A stretch of DNA of 64,000 nt from Coturnix japonica (GCF_001577835.2 NC_029536.1:3782001-3846000); one strand, 5' to 3'. Counted from the stretch's first letter, positions 26,601-38,624 are shown. Program-made: numbers and translations. Notes: generated by a model from the sequence alone, not told the origin.

Positions 26601-29600
26601 TGGATGGATGAGGGGTAGGATGATGGAGGACAACCGCTGTCCCTCTGCCCTCAGGAAGCTCGGGAGGTGTCAGGAAACCTGAGGAGGGAGCTGGGGAACA
26701 GCGAGAGCCGTCGGGCTGCCCTGGAGCAGCGGCTGGAGCAGCTCAGCACTGAGGCTGGGGGCTTCAAGCAGGCACAGGATGAGGCCACGCGTGAGGCTGC
26801 CCGCCTGCGTGCTGACACCGAGCTCCTGCGCAGGTACTGCTGTCCATCTGTCCATCCATCTGTGTGTCATGTGCACCCATCTCCATGTGTTTGTCCGTCC
26901 TTTTATGTGTCCGTCTGTCTGCAGCGAGCAGGGCCGCATGGAGCAGGCACTGGCAGCAGAGCAGGCGCGGGTAGGAGCTCTGCAACGCAGTGAGGCTGAG
27001 CTGCAGCTTCGGATCCAGGAGCTGGAGGAGCAGCGGGATGAAGCCAACCGTGCAGCAGAGGCTGCACGACAGCAGCTGGAGCACAGGTGGGGACCATCGG
27101 CTGCTGCAGAATAAAGCTGTTGCAATGCCGCTCCGCTGCTGCACCCCTCCAATGTGTGCTCCCTCTGTGGGTGCTGTAGCACACAGCAGCTGGAGCAGCT
27201 GGAGGGGCAGCGGGCAGCAGGGCAGCAGGAGCTGCTGCGGGCACGGGAGGCGCTGAGCCGGGCACAGCTGGAGGCAGAGGTGGCACGAGGAGAGCAGGCA
27301 GCACTGGGAGAGGCGCTGGCACAGGTGAGTGACAAAGCCCTGCTGACCCCCCTGGGGATGGTTGTGTTCTCAAATCACATCCCCAGGTCCCATCCCCATC
27401 CCAAAACTCCAAACACATTCACCAAATCCTTACTTCTCCTCCCTGGGGACATCTACATCTTCATGCCCCATGCACATCCTTAGATCCATTGTTCCTCATC
27501 CCTGGGGATATATGCATCTCCAAACCCCATGTGTATCCTCCCTGGGGACATCGAGGTCCCCAAATCCCACACTCATCCTTCTTGGGGCTATCCACATCCC
27601 TTAACCCTATGGACATCCCCAAGCCCCATTGTGCATCCTCAAACTCCATGCACATCCCAAGCCCCATTGTATATCCTCAAACCCTATGGACATCCCCAAG
27701 TCTCATCCATCCTCAAACCCCATGCTCATCCCCAAGCCCCATTGTCCATCCTCAAACCCCATGTACATTCCCAAGCTCTGCAGAACATCCTCAAGCCTCA
27801 TGGACATCCCCAAACCTCCTCCCCCCCCCCCCAAGCCCCATGCACATCTCAAGCCTCACATACATCACTTTGGGCACCCACCAGGCACAGGGCAGTGGTG
27901 CAGAGCTGGAGGCAGCGCTGCGGGATGCCCGCACACAGGAGGCCAGGCTGCGGGATGCTGCAGCACGGAGCAGTGAGCTGGCTGCCAGCCTGGCAAGGGA
28001 CAAGCGGGAGCTGAGCCGGGTGCTGGTGGGGCTGGAGGAGCAGCACGAAGCTGACAGCGAGGCCAGGAGGGAGCTGGAAGGGCTGAAGGCTGAACTGGTG
28101 CGGCTGGAGCGCAGCTGCAGGGATGGAGAGGCTGAGAGGATGGACCTGGAACGGGCACGGAGAGCGGCGGAGGGGAGCTGTGAGGGGCTGCGGGCTGAGC
28201 TGCGGGAGCTGCGAGGGGAGCTGCAGAGAATGAAGGAGCAGCTGGGGCAGGTGTGGGGCTGGGGGCAGCTGGGAATGTGGGGAGGGTACAGGGGGAAATG
28301 GGAGGATGCGTGGAGTGATTGGGAGGATGAGGAGGGCAATTGGAAGATGCAATTGGGTGGGTGAATGGGGTGGTTGGGAATGATGGAGAGGGCATGGGAG
28401 ACAACTGGAGATGATGGGGAGAATGTAACTGGGATAGCACATGTGGCAATGGGACAACTGGGTACTGGGAGAGGATGCAGAACTACCAGAGCATTACAAT
28501 GGAGCACCCATCACCCTGTGCTGGTGCAGGCTCAGCAGGAGCAGCGGACAGCAGGGGAAGCACTGGTGCAAGCACGGGGTGAGCAGCAGCGGCTGAGCGC
28601 AGAGCTGGAGCGCACCATGCAGGAGCGAGAGGGGCTGGCCAAGGAGGGGGCCAGCCTGGGGGTCCAGCTTCATGCTGCCCAGCGTGATGCTCGTGACCGT
28701 GCCCAGGAGGTCGATGGGCTCAGGTGGGTGTCACTGGATCCATGTGATGTCCCATACTGCTGATATTAGGCAGTGTGTTGCCATGGTGTCCTTACAGGGC
28801 TGAGAAGGCTGTGCTGGAGACAAACCTCTTCGAGGCACAGGAGCAGCTTGGGCAGCTGAGCACACACAAGCAGCAGCTGGAGGCCGAGGGACGGAGCCTA
28901 CGAGTGGCCAGGGATGGGCTGCTGGGTGAGCAGGCAGTGCTGTGGTGGGGTCACACCGTATATCTGCTCATCTGGTGGCCATATCACTTAGCAGTTCAAT
29001 TCTGGAGCTGGCATCCTTGGCCATGCCACTTACCTGCTCAGTTTTGGGGTTGTAGCCTTTGGTCACATCACTTCTCTCTCAATTCTGGGTGTTTCAACCC
29101 CATTCCCATCGCTCCCTATCTGCTCTGGGGCTGGCAGAGGAGCTGGGTGCAACGCGGCAGCGGCTGGCAGTGGCACAGGAGGAGGTGGTGACCCTACGCA
29201 GGATCCAGGAGGAACACAAGGGAGAGCTCAAGCAGCTGCGGAATGAGAAGGTGGGCATTGGGAGGCTGTGGGGTAAGGCTGATTTGGGCAGGCAGTGCTG
29301 GTTTTAGGAGGGTGGTGATGCATTTGGGTAGGAGCATCGATTCTGAGGAGCAGTGCTGTTGTGGGAAGCCATGCTGGATGGGGGTCTTGATGCTGATTTG
29401 GGGGAGTAACTCTAATTATGGGGCACTGCAGGAGGAGCTGGACATGGAGCGGGGCCGGCTGGCACGGGAGCAGCAGGAGCTGGCAGCAGAGCTGGCAACA
29501 GCGCGGCAGCAGCGGGATGAGGGGGTGCTGCGTGCTGAGAGCGAGAAGCAGCAGGTGGGTGCTGGGGGGTCCCTACTATGTGCCCACAATCCCCGCTGAA

Positions 29601-32600
29601 CACATCCCTGTGCAGGCGCTGGCACTGAAGGAGGAGGAGAAGGCAGCACTGGCAGGGACGCTGGCAGGGCTGCAGCAGAGCCTGGCCCAGGCTACAGCTG
29701 AGCTTGAGCAGCAGCGACACGAGGCTGCGAGCTGGCAGCAGCAGCAGCAGGTGGGTGCATAGAACAGGCACCCCAATTGTGAACCCTGTGCTTGGGCATC
29801 CTCCCTGGATGCTCTGTTCTCATTGCATCCCCATTGCAAATCCCTTATTCCCATTGCCACCCCCTCACCCTTACTGCAAACCTCCCCCACTCTTTGAGCC
29901 CCCAGCCCTGCACAGCAGTGCTCACCCCACCTCCCTTAGCACCGCTCGGCGGAGCTGCGCGCACTGCAGGCGCAGATGGAGGCAGCAGCAGAGTCCCACG
30001 CACGCGAGGCCGCAGCTCTCCGTGAGCAGGCAGTGGCAGCAGCCCAGCAGCGTGACAGTGCCCTGCGTGATGTGAGCCCCCCCCCGTATCCCTTCCCATC
30101 CCTGCTGCACCCAGATTGCTCCATAACCCCACTGCATCCCCTGTCGCAGGTGGAAGAAGCGCGGGCGCAGCTGGCACTGGAGGCAGAGGCACGAGCAGCG
30201 AGGCAGCAGGCACTGCTGCGGGCACAGAGAGAAGCACAAGAGGGGCGTGAGGGGCGCGAGGAGCAGCGCAGGATGGGGATGGAGGCACGCAGGGCGCTGG
30301 GTGATGCAGCCAGGGAGCAGGAAGCGCTGCGTCGCTCCAACGAACAGCTGCGGGTAGCGCTGCGGCACAGCGAGGGGCAGCGCATCAGGTGTGGGTCAGG
30401 GTGATGCTCGGGGTCAGGGGGTGATGTTTTGGGTTTGGGTTGCTCGGGGTCAGGGTGGTGTGTGGTGCAGTGGTACGCAGCAAAGCGCTGTGCCAAGGTT
30501 GGGGTGCCTTGCATGGACCTCACCACCCCAACATGCCCACAGCCTGCAGCGTGCAGCTGAGCAGCAGGAGCAGCGGCTGGCACTGGCAGAGGACGGGCAG
30601 GCTGCAGCAGGCAGGGAGGCAGCAGAGCTGCGTGCCACACTCCGTGGGCTGGAACGTGCCCGCCTGGATGCCCGCCGGGAGCTGCAGGAGCTGCGCCGCC
30701 AGGTGAGGGGGGGGGGGGAAACAAAGGGATCCCTTCACATGCAGCATAAGTTACAGCCTCCCCTTGTTGCCTCCCTGGGGCAGGTGAAGATTCTGGATAG
30801 TGAGAACAGTAAGAAGAGCAAGGAGGTGGAGGAGCTGCGGGCGCGCGTGGCACGGGAGGAGCAGCATGAGGAGGAGAGGCATCGTGAAGCCTTCGGCCTC
30901 AGGCAGAAGATGGTGGAGAGTGAGGCCGGTGTGGAGGCCACCAGGAAGGAGGTGTGGCTGCTTAAGCCCCCCTTGTCACCCCTGCTCACTACCCCATGTC
31001 CCTTGGTGGCCCCACAGTGAGTGCCCTGTGTTGCTGGTGCACCTGCTGCTCAGTCCCTTGGTGCTACAGCTGTCCCCATCACCCCACACTCAGTCTTCCA
31101 TTGCCCCACTGCTCTGTGCCCTGCATCACTGGGGGTCCTCCTTATGCTCCATCCTTCACACCCTGGATATTCCCCAAACCAAATCGCTCCATCCTTTGCA
31201 TTTCCATCACCCTTTTTCTCCATCATCCTAATCTCTAAGCATGTCCCATGTCTCACCATCCCATCCCTGCATTCCCACATCCCGTTGCTCCCCAGCTCCA
31301 GCAGCTGCAGCTCAGGCTGGCAGAGAAGGAGGCAGATTTCCAGCAGCAGGAGCGGGCACTGTCCCGCAGCCTGGAGGAAGCTCGAGGCCACGAGAAGAAG
31401 CTGCTGGCTGATGCCCGCAACCTGCGGCTGAAGGCAGAGGCAGCACGCAGTGAGGCAGCAGAGCTGAGCCTGAAGCTGAGTGCAGCTGAGGGTCGGGCAC
31501 AGGGGCTGGAGGCTGAGCTGGCACGAGGCGAGGAACGGAGACGGGACGCTGAGATGCGCCTGAGTGGGCTGAGCTCAGCCCTGCGCTGCACTGTCGGTGT
31601 TGGACGGGCACATGGAGGCTCTCCAGGCAAGGGTGAGGGTGGCACAGGGTTTTTGGGGGCACTGGGGTGGGTCCATTCAGCTGTGCACCCTTCTTTTGCC
31701 ACGCTGCCCCTTCCCAATCCTCTCTCATCCTATTCTGTCCCCTCCTGTGGCACCGTGTCCATCATGCACCATCCCATCCCTCCTGTGCCACTCTCCCCCA
31801 TGTCACCCTGCCCCTCTCATCCCACTATCCTTCCTGTGCCACTCTGACACCTCCTGACACTCCCTGTGCCACTCCATCCCTCTCATCCCACTCTATCCCC
31901 TCCAGTCCCTCCCCATTCCATCCCATCTCTCTCACCTTTACCTTGTCCTCATCCCACCTTGTCACCTTCCATCCCACCCTGTCCCCTCTCTTCCAGCTGC
32001 ACCCAGGAAGGGGACACACACCCCCTGCTCATCCCCAGACCCCAATGCAGCAGCTGACCCTGAAGCAGTGCGTGCAGCCCTGCAGGATTTCCTGCGCCAG
32101 CTGCAGGATGCCCTGCGGGATAAGGTGCCCCCCTCACCCCCATCCCCATGCTGTGCATCCCCAAAATATGCCTTTCTCACCCCATTTTCTCCCCCAGGAG
32201 GAGCTGCAGGTCCGGGTACGCAGCCTGAGCAAGCAGCTGGCTGAGGCAGAAGCGCAGCGGGACAGAGCGCTGCAGCTGCAGAAGCGATTGGCTGAGAGCA
32301 AGGAAGGTGATGGGGCAGTTTTGGGGTGGGTTCCCCCCAGTGGTGTGGGGCCGTGCCCCAAAAGCACAGAGGTTTGCAAGCCTCGCTCTGGCTGTGGCAG
32401 GGTTGCAGGGCTTTGAAGGCAAGCGGGCAGCACTGCAGCTGCAGGAGGAGATGCTGCAGCAGGGTGAGGGTGAGCGCCGGCTGCTGCTTGAGAAGGTGTC
32501 AGCGCTGGAGCGCAGCTTGCACGCTGCTGAGGGCGAGCGCCGGGCTGCCCAGGTGGGCACTGGGGTGCATATGTGTTCTAACTGCGTGCAATATGTGTTC

Positions 32601-34224
32601 TAATTGTGTGCATGTTGCATTAAATTGCACATGAGATGCAAGCAAAGATGCATGCAAGGTGCTTGTAAAAACTGCATGTATGCTTCTTACAAGCTTACTT
32701 GTGCAAGCTTCCATGCAAGCTGCTTGCAAGCCTGAAAACTCTGGATGCAATCTTGCACTAGTGCTGCATGCCAGCACTGCTGTGTCTCTTCCAGGAGAAG
32801 CTGAGTGCGCTGCTGGCAGCCAAGGACCATGCACAGGGGGCCAACACCAGCACAGCCCTGCAGCAGCGACTGCAGAAGCTGCAGACTGCATTGGCTGCAG
32901 GCGAGCTCGACCGCCGGGCGCTGCAGGTGTGCAAGAGAACCACGGGCGTACAGTGGGGACCCATCTGGCCTTGTGTTACCATGCACGTCCCCATGCAGGA
33001 GATGCTGGATGCAGCAAGGGAGGAGCGCGGGGTGCTGCGGGAGCAGCTGCGGGCGCTGCAGGAGGAGCGTGCAGTGCTGGAGCTGCGCAGAGGGGAGCTG
33101 GAGGCTCAGGTCCAACGGCTGCAGGAGGTGGGAGAGCAACGACAGCTGTCCCAACTGTGACCCACACAGCCCCCCATGCAGCTGTTTTTACTCTGCTTTG
33201 CAGCACCCTATTGCTGTGCAGCCCATGAGTTGCTCCATGCACTTCGCTATTACTCTGTGCAGCACCCTACCACTCCTTGCAGCACCCACATACCCTGTGC
33301 ATCACCCTATTGCCCCATGCAGCACCCTACTACCCTGTGCAATACCCTACCACCCTTTCCAGCACTCTGTTACCCTGTGCATCACCCCATCACCCTGTGC
33401 AGCACCCTATAGTCCTGCATTATGCCTTATCCCCCCACGCACACTCTATAGCTCCATGCAGCACCCTCCAGCCATGCCTCTGTTGCAGACACAGCAGCAG
33501 CAGGACGAGGAGGAGGCGGCGGTGCTGGGGGGGCTGCGTGCAGAGCAGAGGGGGCTGCAGGAGCGGGTGGGCAGCCTGCAGCGTGCTGTGACCCAGCTGG
33601 AGGCTGAGAAACGTGAGGCTGAACGCTGCGCCATGCGCCTCGAGAAGGACAACTGTGCCCTGAAAAGAACCTTGGAGAAGGTGAGCACCCACCTGAGCCC
33701 TGCAGCTTTGGGTGGGCACCCAGTGTGCAGCCTTAGTGCTGGAACCATTAAACCTCAGTGGTGTTTTCCAAGCGTGAAGCGTGCATGACATAAACGATGC
33801 ACGTCTCTATGCGATGGTTTGCATCCTTATGCAGGTGGAGAGGGAGAAGCTGAAGACGCACGAAGCCTCGCTGCGGTTGGCTCTGCAGAAGGGTCGCCTG
33901 GACCGCTCGCTGGGCACATCAGAGCAGCAGCTGGCAGAGGCACAGCGACGCATTCAAGTGCTGCAGGCGGGTGGCACCGAGCTGCTGCCTGCACCTTAGG
34001 TTGCAGGGTGGCGAAACTGGGCTGCTTTGGGGCTCAACCCATTGCATGGAGGTGCTGCTGCATGCATGGGGATGCTGCTGGGTTCTTTGGGGTGACCCCT
34101 CTGTTCTACCCTCCCTCCCCAGGCACAGGTCTCAGCACTGGAGCAGAGCTCTGGGGGTGCACAGAAGCCAGCAGCACAGCAGGTGGGGGCACAGGAGTCA
34201 CGCCGTCACCACCGCAGCATTTAA
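23615..34224 (+). CDS. CROCC: Rootletin, ciliary rootlet coiled-coil protein (CROCC)
   Basis: Rootletin polymerises into the striated rootlet beneath basal bodies and tethers centrioles. 32 phase-consistent exons give about 1646 residues, almost wholly A/E/L/Q/R heptad coiled coil; human has 2017. Exons: 23615-23749, 24560-24745, 24815-24898, 24974-25044, 25121-25286, 25450-25556, 25636-25842, 26027-26123, 26244-26339, 26426-26560, 26655-26833, 26925-27086, 27180-27324, 27885-28250, 28530-28723, 28798-28925, 29138-29250, 29432-29554, 29616-29750, 29940-30071, 30150-30388, 30543-30702, 30784-30951, 31296-31632, 31997-32124, 32198-32306, 32401-32552, 32795-32926, 32999-33127, 33489-33680, 33835-33966, 34123-34224. 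Landmarks: MASLLSLQEEN (human residue 73), KLQAYQEGQQRQAQLVQ, ALSEDIRKLTADW, LQERVGSLQRAVTQLEAEKR. The first exon has a splice acceptor (23595-23597) with an open frame before the Met, so an upstream exon may exist. The last junction needs a GC donor; read without it, the protein stops at 33999. Confidence 0.93.
24290..24545. repeat. Degenerate ~26-30-base repeats in CROCC intron
   Basis: Repeated blocks of the form 'gcttgtacctggaggggttgcatcctcaa' occur about four times, the last two nearly adjacent and ending about 20 bases before the exon at 24560. Units vary in length and spacing. Confidence 0.7.
25847..25940. repeat. 10-base minisatellite beside a CROCC donor
   Basis: Eight to nine copies of CTATGGGGTG, nearly perfect, with degraded copies continuing to about 26000. 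The array starts at the splice donor of the exon ending at 25842; the donor sequence (GTGGGGTG) itself looks like the edge of a repeat unit. Confidence 0.95.
27400..27870. repeat. Degenerate C-rich tandem repeats, CROCC intron
   Basis: A roughly 25-35-base unit built around catccccaagccccattg and 'catcctcaaaccccatg' is repeated many times with variation and fills most of the 560-base intron. It keeps one frame open for nearly 900 bases into the next exon, giving a repetitive chimaeric ORF that is not a real protein. Confidence 0.8.
31680..31990. repeat. Pyrimidine-rich degenerate repeats, CROCC intron
   Basis: Repeated 'tgccactc...cctctcatcccactc' segments form a low-complexity C/T-rich intron before the exon at 31997. 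Units are irregular. Confidence 0.6.
33190..33480. repeat. ~20-base tandem repeats in CROCC intron
   Basis: Many imperfect copies of gtgcagcaccctaccaccct fill the intron between the exons ending at 33127 and starting at 33489. Copies differ by several bases, so this array looks older than the one at 25847. Confidence 0.85.
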
Positions 34225-34620
34225 GGCTTAGAGCAGCACCATGCAGCCCACCAAAAATCCACTCGACGTTCCCAAATCCCACTCTTTTTCCTTGTCCAAG
34301 AGCAGCACTTTACCCCCTGAGCCACCACTATTTTTGATACAACTTGATTTTTACCCCCCTCCTTTTTCTATGGCATTTCTATAACCAATAGTTGGAAATA
34401 GGGCATTTTTTTAGCTCACATGGACATGATGGGAGCACTGGGGCTCCCTGTGGTGGTGCTGACCAGGGTAAGCATCCCTATACCTGGATCCCTTATGGCA
34501 CAGGAAGGTCCTGTCTTTTCTACTGCTCTTTTTGGAGACTGGTTTGATATCGGTGCTATGGGCCAACCCAATGTGATCCCAACCCTTGTCCGTCCCCTCT
34601 AACCCTCCATTAAACATATG
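34225..34620 (+). other. CROCC: CROCC 3'UTR and polyadenylation signal
   Basis: After the last coding exon I see no further heptad-coding exon. The variant signal ATTAAA occurs at 34609-34614 and is the best candidate end. Human rootletin has about 70 more C-terminal residues, which I could not find here. Confidence 0.55.
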
Positions 34621-35240
34621 GAAAGCCAACCTGGTGGCACACAGTGATGCTTATTGGGGCTGGGGGTGGAGGGTTTGGGAACCAGCTGCTCAAATCAGTG
34701 GCCATCAGGCCCCGTAACATTTATTATCATCATCATTATGTGACCTATATACTGTTAATATTACACACGCTATAGAAGATGGCTATATCCCAAGAAACTA
34801 GATTGAATGTAGTAAATCTAATCTTTCTAATCAGAGAACCCCAAAACTGCCCTCAATTCAACATCAGAATAGGCTGAATGCATGGCATTCCCCATACGGG
34901 AAACGGGGACAGCCACCCCAAACCCTGTAGCTACAGCCTTTCTCATAGAAAAAACCCAAACTGCCCCAAATGGTGCTGTATTATTTCAAGCAGGGCATTC
35001 AAGTCTGCAGATCCCCAAAGCATTCCCAAGTCCTACAGCCCAGCTCTACTCAAAGAGCATCACCAATGACCCCAAACCAATGGGAAACCCCAAAAAGAAA
35101 GAGACAGGAGCCACAGCAACCCTTACACTTTTTCTCTTGGATACTCTACGCAGCAAACAACCCACCCCCCCCTCCCCAACTTATAATATAATAACAAAAG
35201 TAATAAAAATAATAACGCCCCCCCCCCTCCCACCTCCCCT
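34621..35240. other. CROCC-MFAP2 convergent intergenic gap
   Basis: About 600 bases between two converging 3' ends. AT-rich in part, with poly-C and A-rich runs near 35160-35230. No gene or transposon recognised. Confidence 0.6.
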
Positions 35241-35242
35241 TA

Positions 35243-35359
35243 TTTATTCTTATGTGCACCAAACCGGACTTTCTCTTTGGCTTTATGCTCTTTCATGCAC
35301 GGTTCCTTTATAGCACCAGGTGGAGGAGCCGGGCTGCATCCCGGCGAGGTTGGGGGGCT
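35243..35359 (-). other. MFAP2: MFAP2 3'UTR with polyadenylation signal
   Basis: On the minus strand AATAAA lies at 35243-35248, about 110 bases after the MFAP2 stop codon, giving a short 3'UTR. The downstream flank is T/G-rich on that strand. Confidence 0.7.
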
Positions 35360-36861
35360 TCAGCAGCCCCCACAGCTGCGAGCACAGGAGGTGACCACGG
35401 TCTGGCAGAGCCCACTGGTGGCCATCACACCACACTTGGAGAACTTGTCACGGCACAGATCGGCTGCAAGGAGGTGGAAAACACAACACACTTCCAGCTA
35501 AACTAGGGGCCAACTGGGAGCATCGCACCGCGGCTCCGCTGTGTTTAACCATCAGCATCCTCCATGGTGGTACCCAATGATAGGGAGATGGTGGGGGGGA
35601 TGTCCCTCAGATGAGTCCTTACCCCTCAGCAGCTCTTCGTGGGCGCACACGGTGCGGACGCAGATCTCCTTGTTGATCACGTAGACCCGGCGGAGGCTGT
35701 GGGGAAGAGGAAGGTTTGGGGTTAAAAAACCCAAATGTGGTACTGTGCCAATGGGGATAGGGGGTGGGGAGTGGGGAGGGACAGCCCCTGTGCTCGCCTG
35801 TAGAAGCAGATCTCATTCAGGCACTGCTTGCAGGGCTTGTGGACGGAGTAGAGCCTGGTGCAGGGGTACTGCTCCTCCCGGCAGTCTGCAATGAGAACCA
35901 AAGCTGGTTTTGGGTTGTTTTGGATTGTTTTGCCCCAAAAAACGCAAGCAGGTTCAGCAAGGGGGAACAAATCCATGAGCCCTGGGGGTGTGTTCAACAT
36001 TGCATCAGTCCCTACCCCCCCCAGTGCAAGGATTAACTATGGGGAGGATGCATGGGTGGGGGAAGGGACCCAAGTTACCCTATATTTGTGTTAGGAGGAG
36101 GGTGGTGAAAGCAACACTTACCCAGAGGTCCTGGCTCTGTGGGCTCAGTCTCGGGGGCAGCAGCTGATGGGGGGAAGAGCAGAGCTTTGGGGTTGGGTAT
36201 AGGAAGCATCCCACTGCCCCCCAGTCAGGTTTTAGGGCCGAGGCAGTGCTGGGAGGGGGGATGTGGTCTCTGTTTTGCACTCACCCATGGTTGGTGCTGG
36301 TACAACTTCCTGCTGGGATTGCTGCTGGGACTGGAAACGAAACTGCTCCTCTGGGGTGCGTGGGGTCACATCTATAGGGACAGAGCAGTGAGGGGGTGCA
36401 CCCCCAGCCCCCAACCTGCCCCAGGGCTGCACTCACCGTGGTAGTCATAGTAATCCTGAATTTCTGGAGGGGAAAAAAGGGAGAAAATGGAGTGTAAGGA
36501 TTTGGGTTTTCTTGTGTTATTGTATAGGGAGAATGCAAAGCCTGTGGGGACTGGGAGTAATGGGAAATATGGGGGGTTGGGGTGGAAAAGGGAATGGAGC
36601 AAAGCATGGGAAAAGGAAAAGCTGTGAGGAAGAGGAGGTGGATGAAGGCTCTCACCTGCCTGCTGGTCATACTGGGAGTATTGCACCGGCTCCGGGTAGG
36701 TAATGCCCTCAAACCTGCTGTACTGGCCCTGGACCAGGAGCGCTGGGGAGGGGGGATGAGGAGAGGACAAGATATTTTGGTGCCCATGGTGCCCTTTGGG
36801 GCTGCTTTGGGCCTTGGCACTCACCTGGCAGGCCCAGCAGGACGAGGCACAGCGCTCTCAT
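35360..36861 (-). CDS. MFAP2: Microfibril-associated protein 2 (MAGP-1)
   Basis: Secreted glycoprotein of fibrillin microfibrils that binds fibrillin and TGF-beta/BMP ligands. Eight exons in transcript order, 36861-36825, 36742-36656, 36463-36437, 36371-36285, 36163-36122, 35885-35798, 35696-35623, 35463-35360, join in phase to 181 residues; human has 183. Order: signal peptide about residues 1-18 (MRALCLVLLGLPALLVQG); an acidic Tyr/Gln-rich half with QDYYDYHD (possible Tyr sulphation) and the Gln cluster QSQQQSQQE (transglutaminase-type); then the MAGP domain with 13 cysteines, as in mammals (DCREEQYPC, KPCKQCLNEICFY, RRVYVINKEICVRTVC, ending CARSCGGC*). The exon ending at 35798 is followed by GC, not GT: a GC-AG intron is needed to keep the conserved CFYSLRRVYV. 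The start codon is preceded by an acceptor-like site near 36897, so a non-coding exon lies upstream. Confidence 0.96.
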
Positions 36862-38063
36862 GGTGATGGGAGGTAGTTGCAGGAGCACGGCGCAGTCTGG
36901 ATGGGGGCAGAGGGAAAACACAATAAAATTGGGAAAGAACAATGAATACAATATAACTATTGGAAATGCAACCATCTGTCCATCCAGGAGGAAGCTTTGT
37001 AGCATAGGATGGGGACCCCACCCCACTGATAGCGAGGGGAAACTGAGGCCCCATCTCCCTCCATTCCTGTAGGTAGTGGAGATGTTGACTCAGCCCATAC
37101 AGGAGTGCCAGACAGTAAGGACTGGCACAGAATGAAGTTGGATAGCCACACTTGGCCAACAGGCAGACCTTGGGGGTCCCATCCCAGCCCCTGAACCTCA
37201 GGTCCTATGCCCCACAGTCCTGCCCTGTCTTGCCTCCCACCACCAGGGCAGCAGCAGATGCACGAGGTGTGGGCTATGAGGAATTGCATGGGGATGAACA
37301 GGATCAGCGTGCAGCTTTCTCCAGCCTTGGGAGCTGGGTGCTGGCCAGGACCCCAAATCACCCTGACCTGGTGCTCCAATTTCCTTTAGCTCCAATTTCT
37401 CACGAGGGATTTTCCACTCCCTGACCCCACACTGAGATACCAGGCGTCACATCCTCGATGGGAACACGATGACAAAACCCCCATCATCATCACAAAGCCC
37501 ACCACAGCATCCACGCATCCCATCCCAGCAGCAAACCATGGCAGTCACTCAACAGCAACCATCCACCATTAGGATTTTCCACCCTAAGGCACAAGCTCGG
37601 GGGCCCAGCACCCATTACACCCCACTCCATCCCCACCAAACCCCCATAGGGTGCCCTACAAGTTGGAGTGGGGGGCTGGGGGGTCTATTGGCTCGGCGGA
37701 GCCAGATGTTTTTGCTACAGCACATCTGGGAACAATCAGGCTGCAGAAAGAACACCACAGCCTTTCCCTCTGCTAAACCCCACCTTCCCCAGCCCTTTTT
37801 TCCCCCCCTCCCCCAGCTTTAGCTTTCTTTTTTTTCCCCCTTATTTTCTGTCTTTCTTTCTTTCTTTAAAGCTCTGCTTGTCAGACAGCGAGAGAACAAA
37901 GGGGAATTTGAAAGGATTCGCGTTTCCTGGCTCTGAACCAATGATTCAAAGGGAAAAAAAAAAGAAGGGAAACCAAAAAACCCAACGTCCAGTCCAAAAA
38001 GTTTGCTGCTCTTTCCCCCTCCTTCCCCCCCTTCCCCTTTTCCCTGCACGCCTCCCCACTCAC

Positions 38064-38105
38064 CGCTCTTCCATCAGCATTTCCCCCCCTCCTCTGTGCC
38101 CCTTG
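38064..38105 (-). other. MFAP2: Candidate MFAP2 non-coding first exon
   Basis: On the minus strand an A/T-rich TATA-like stretch (near 38108-38122) is followed within about 50 bases by a consensus donor, AGAGCG|GTGAGTG, the exon ending at 38064. MFAP2 needs an upstream untranslated exon, since its start codon follows an acceptor-like site. The start of the exon is a guess; other donors are possible. Confidence 0.3.
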
Positions 38106-38624
38106 GATATAAATAAAATAAAACCAAAGCAAAAAAAATCCCATTCCAGGAGAAAAAAAAAAGAGGGGGATGGGGATAGGGGGGAAAGAGGGAAAAAAAA
38201 AGGGAAATCATCCAACTTCCTTCAGACTTTGGGGTATTTTTGGATCGATTGAAGCAGTGACAAAGCCGCCACAACAGCTGGTTGGGATGCGATGTTTCCA
38301 TAGCCCCCCCCCCAAAATAAAGCACCGCTGTGGAGCCCCACAAAGAGATGGGAACATCCCGGGGGCTGCAATGGAAGCCCTCCAAGTACATTGGCAAAGC
38401 CATTAGTGAGACTCCCATCATCCAAACCGCTCCCCCACCACCCTAAAAACTGCGCTTCAGCCCCCCCCCAAAAAATGGGTTTTGCCCCCCCCGTCGTTGT
38501 GAGGTCTCGGAGGATGGATTGGGGGCTCTGCTGGCTCCTTACCGCTTTCGGGTCCACCGAGCTGCTTCTTGCCTTTGCCCAACGCTTTGGTTTCTTCTCT
38601 CCGGGCTCAAAAACTCCGAAATGA

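Noticed and set aside
27489-28364. 291-residue plus-strand frame with repetitive P/H/S-rich first half
   Set aside because: The first half translates a degenerate intronic repeat and the second half is the real CROCC exon 27885-28250; the join is by chance.
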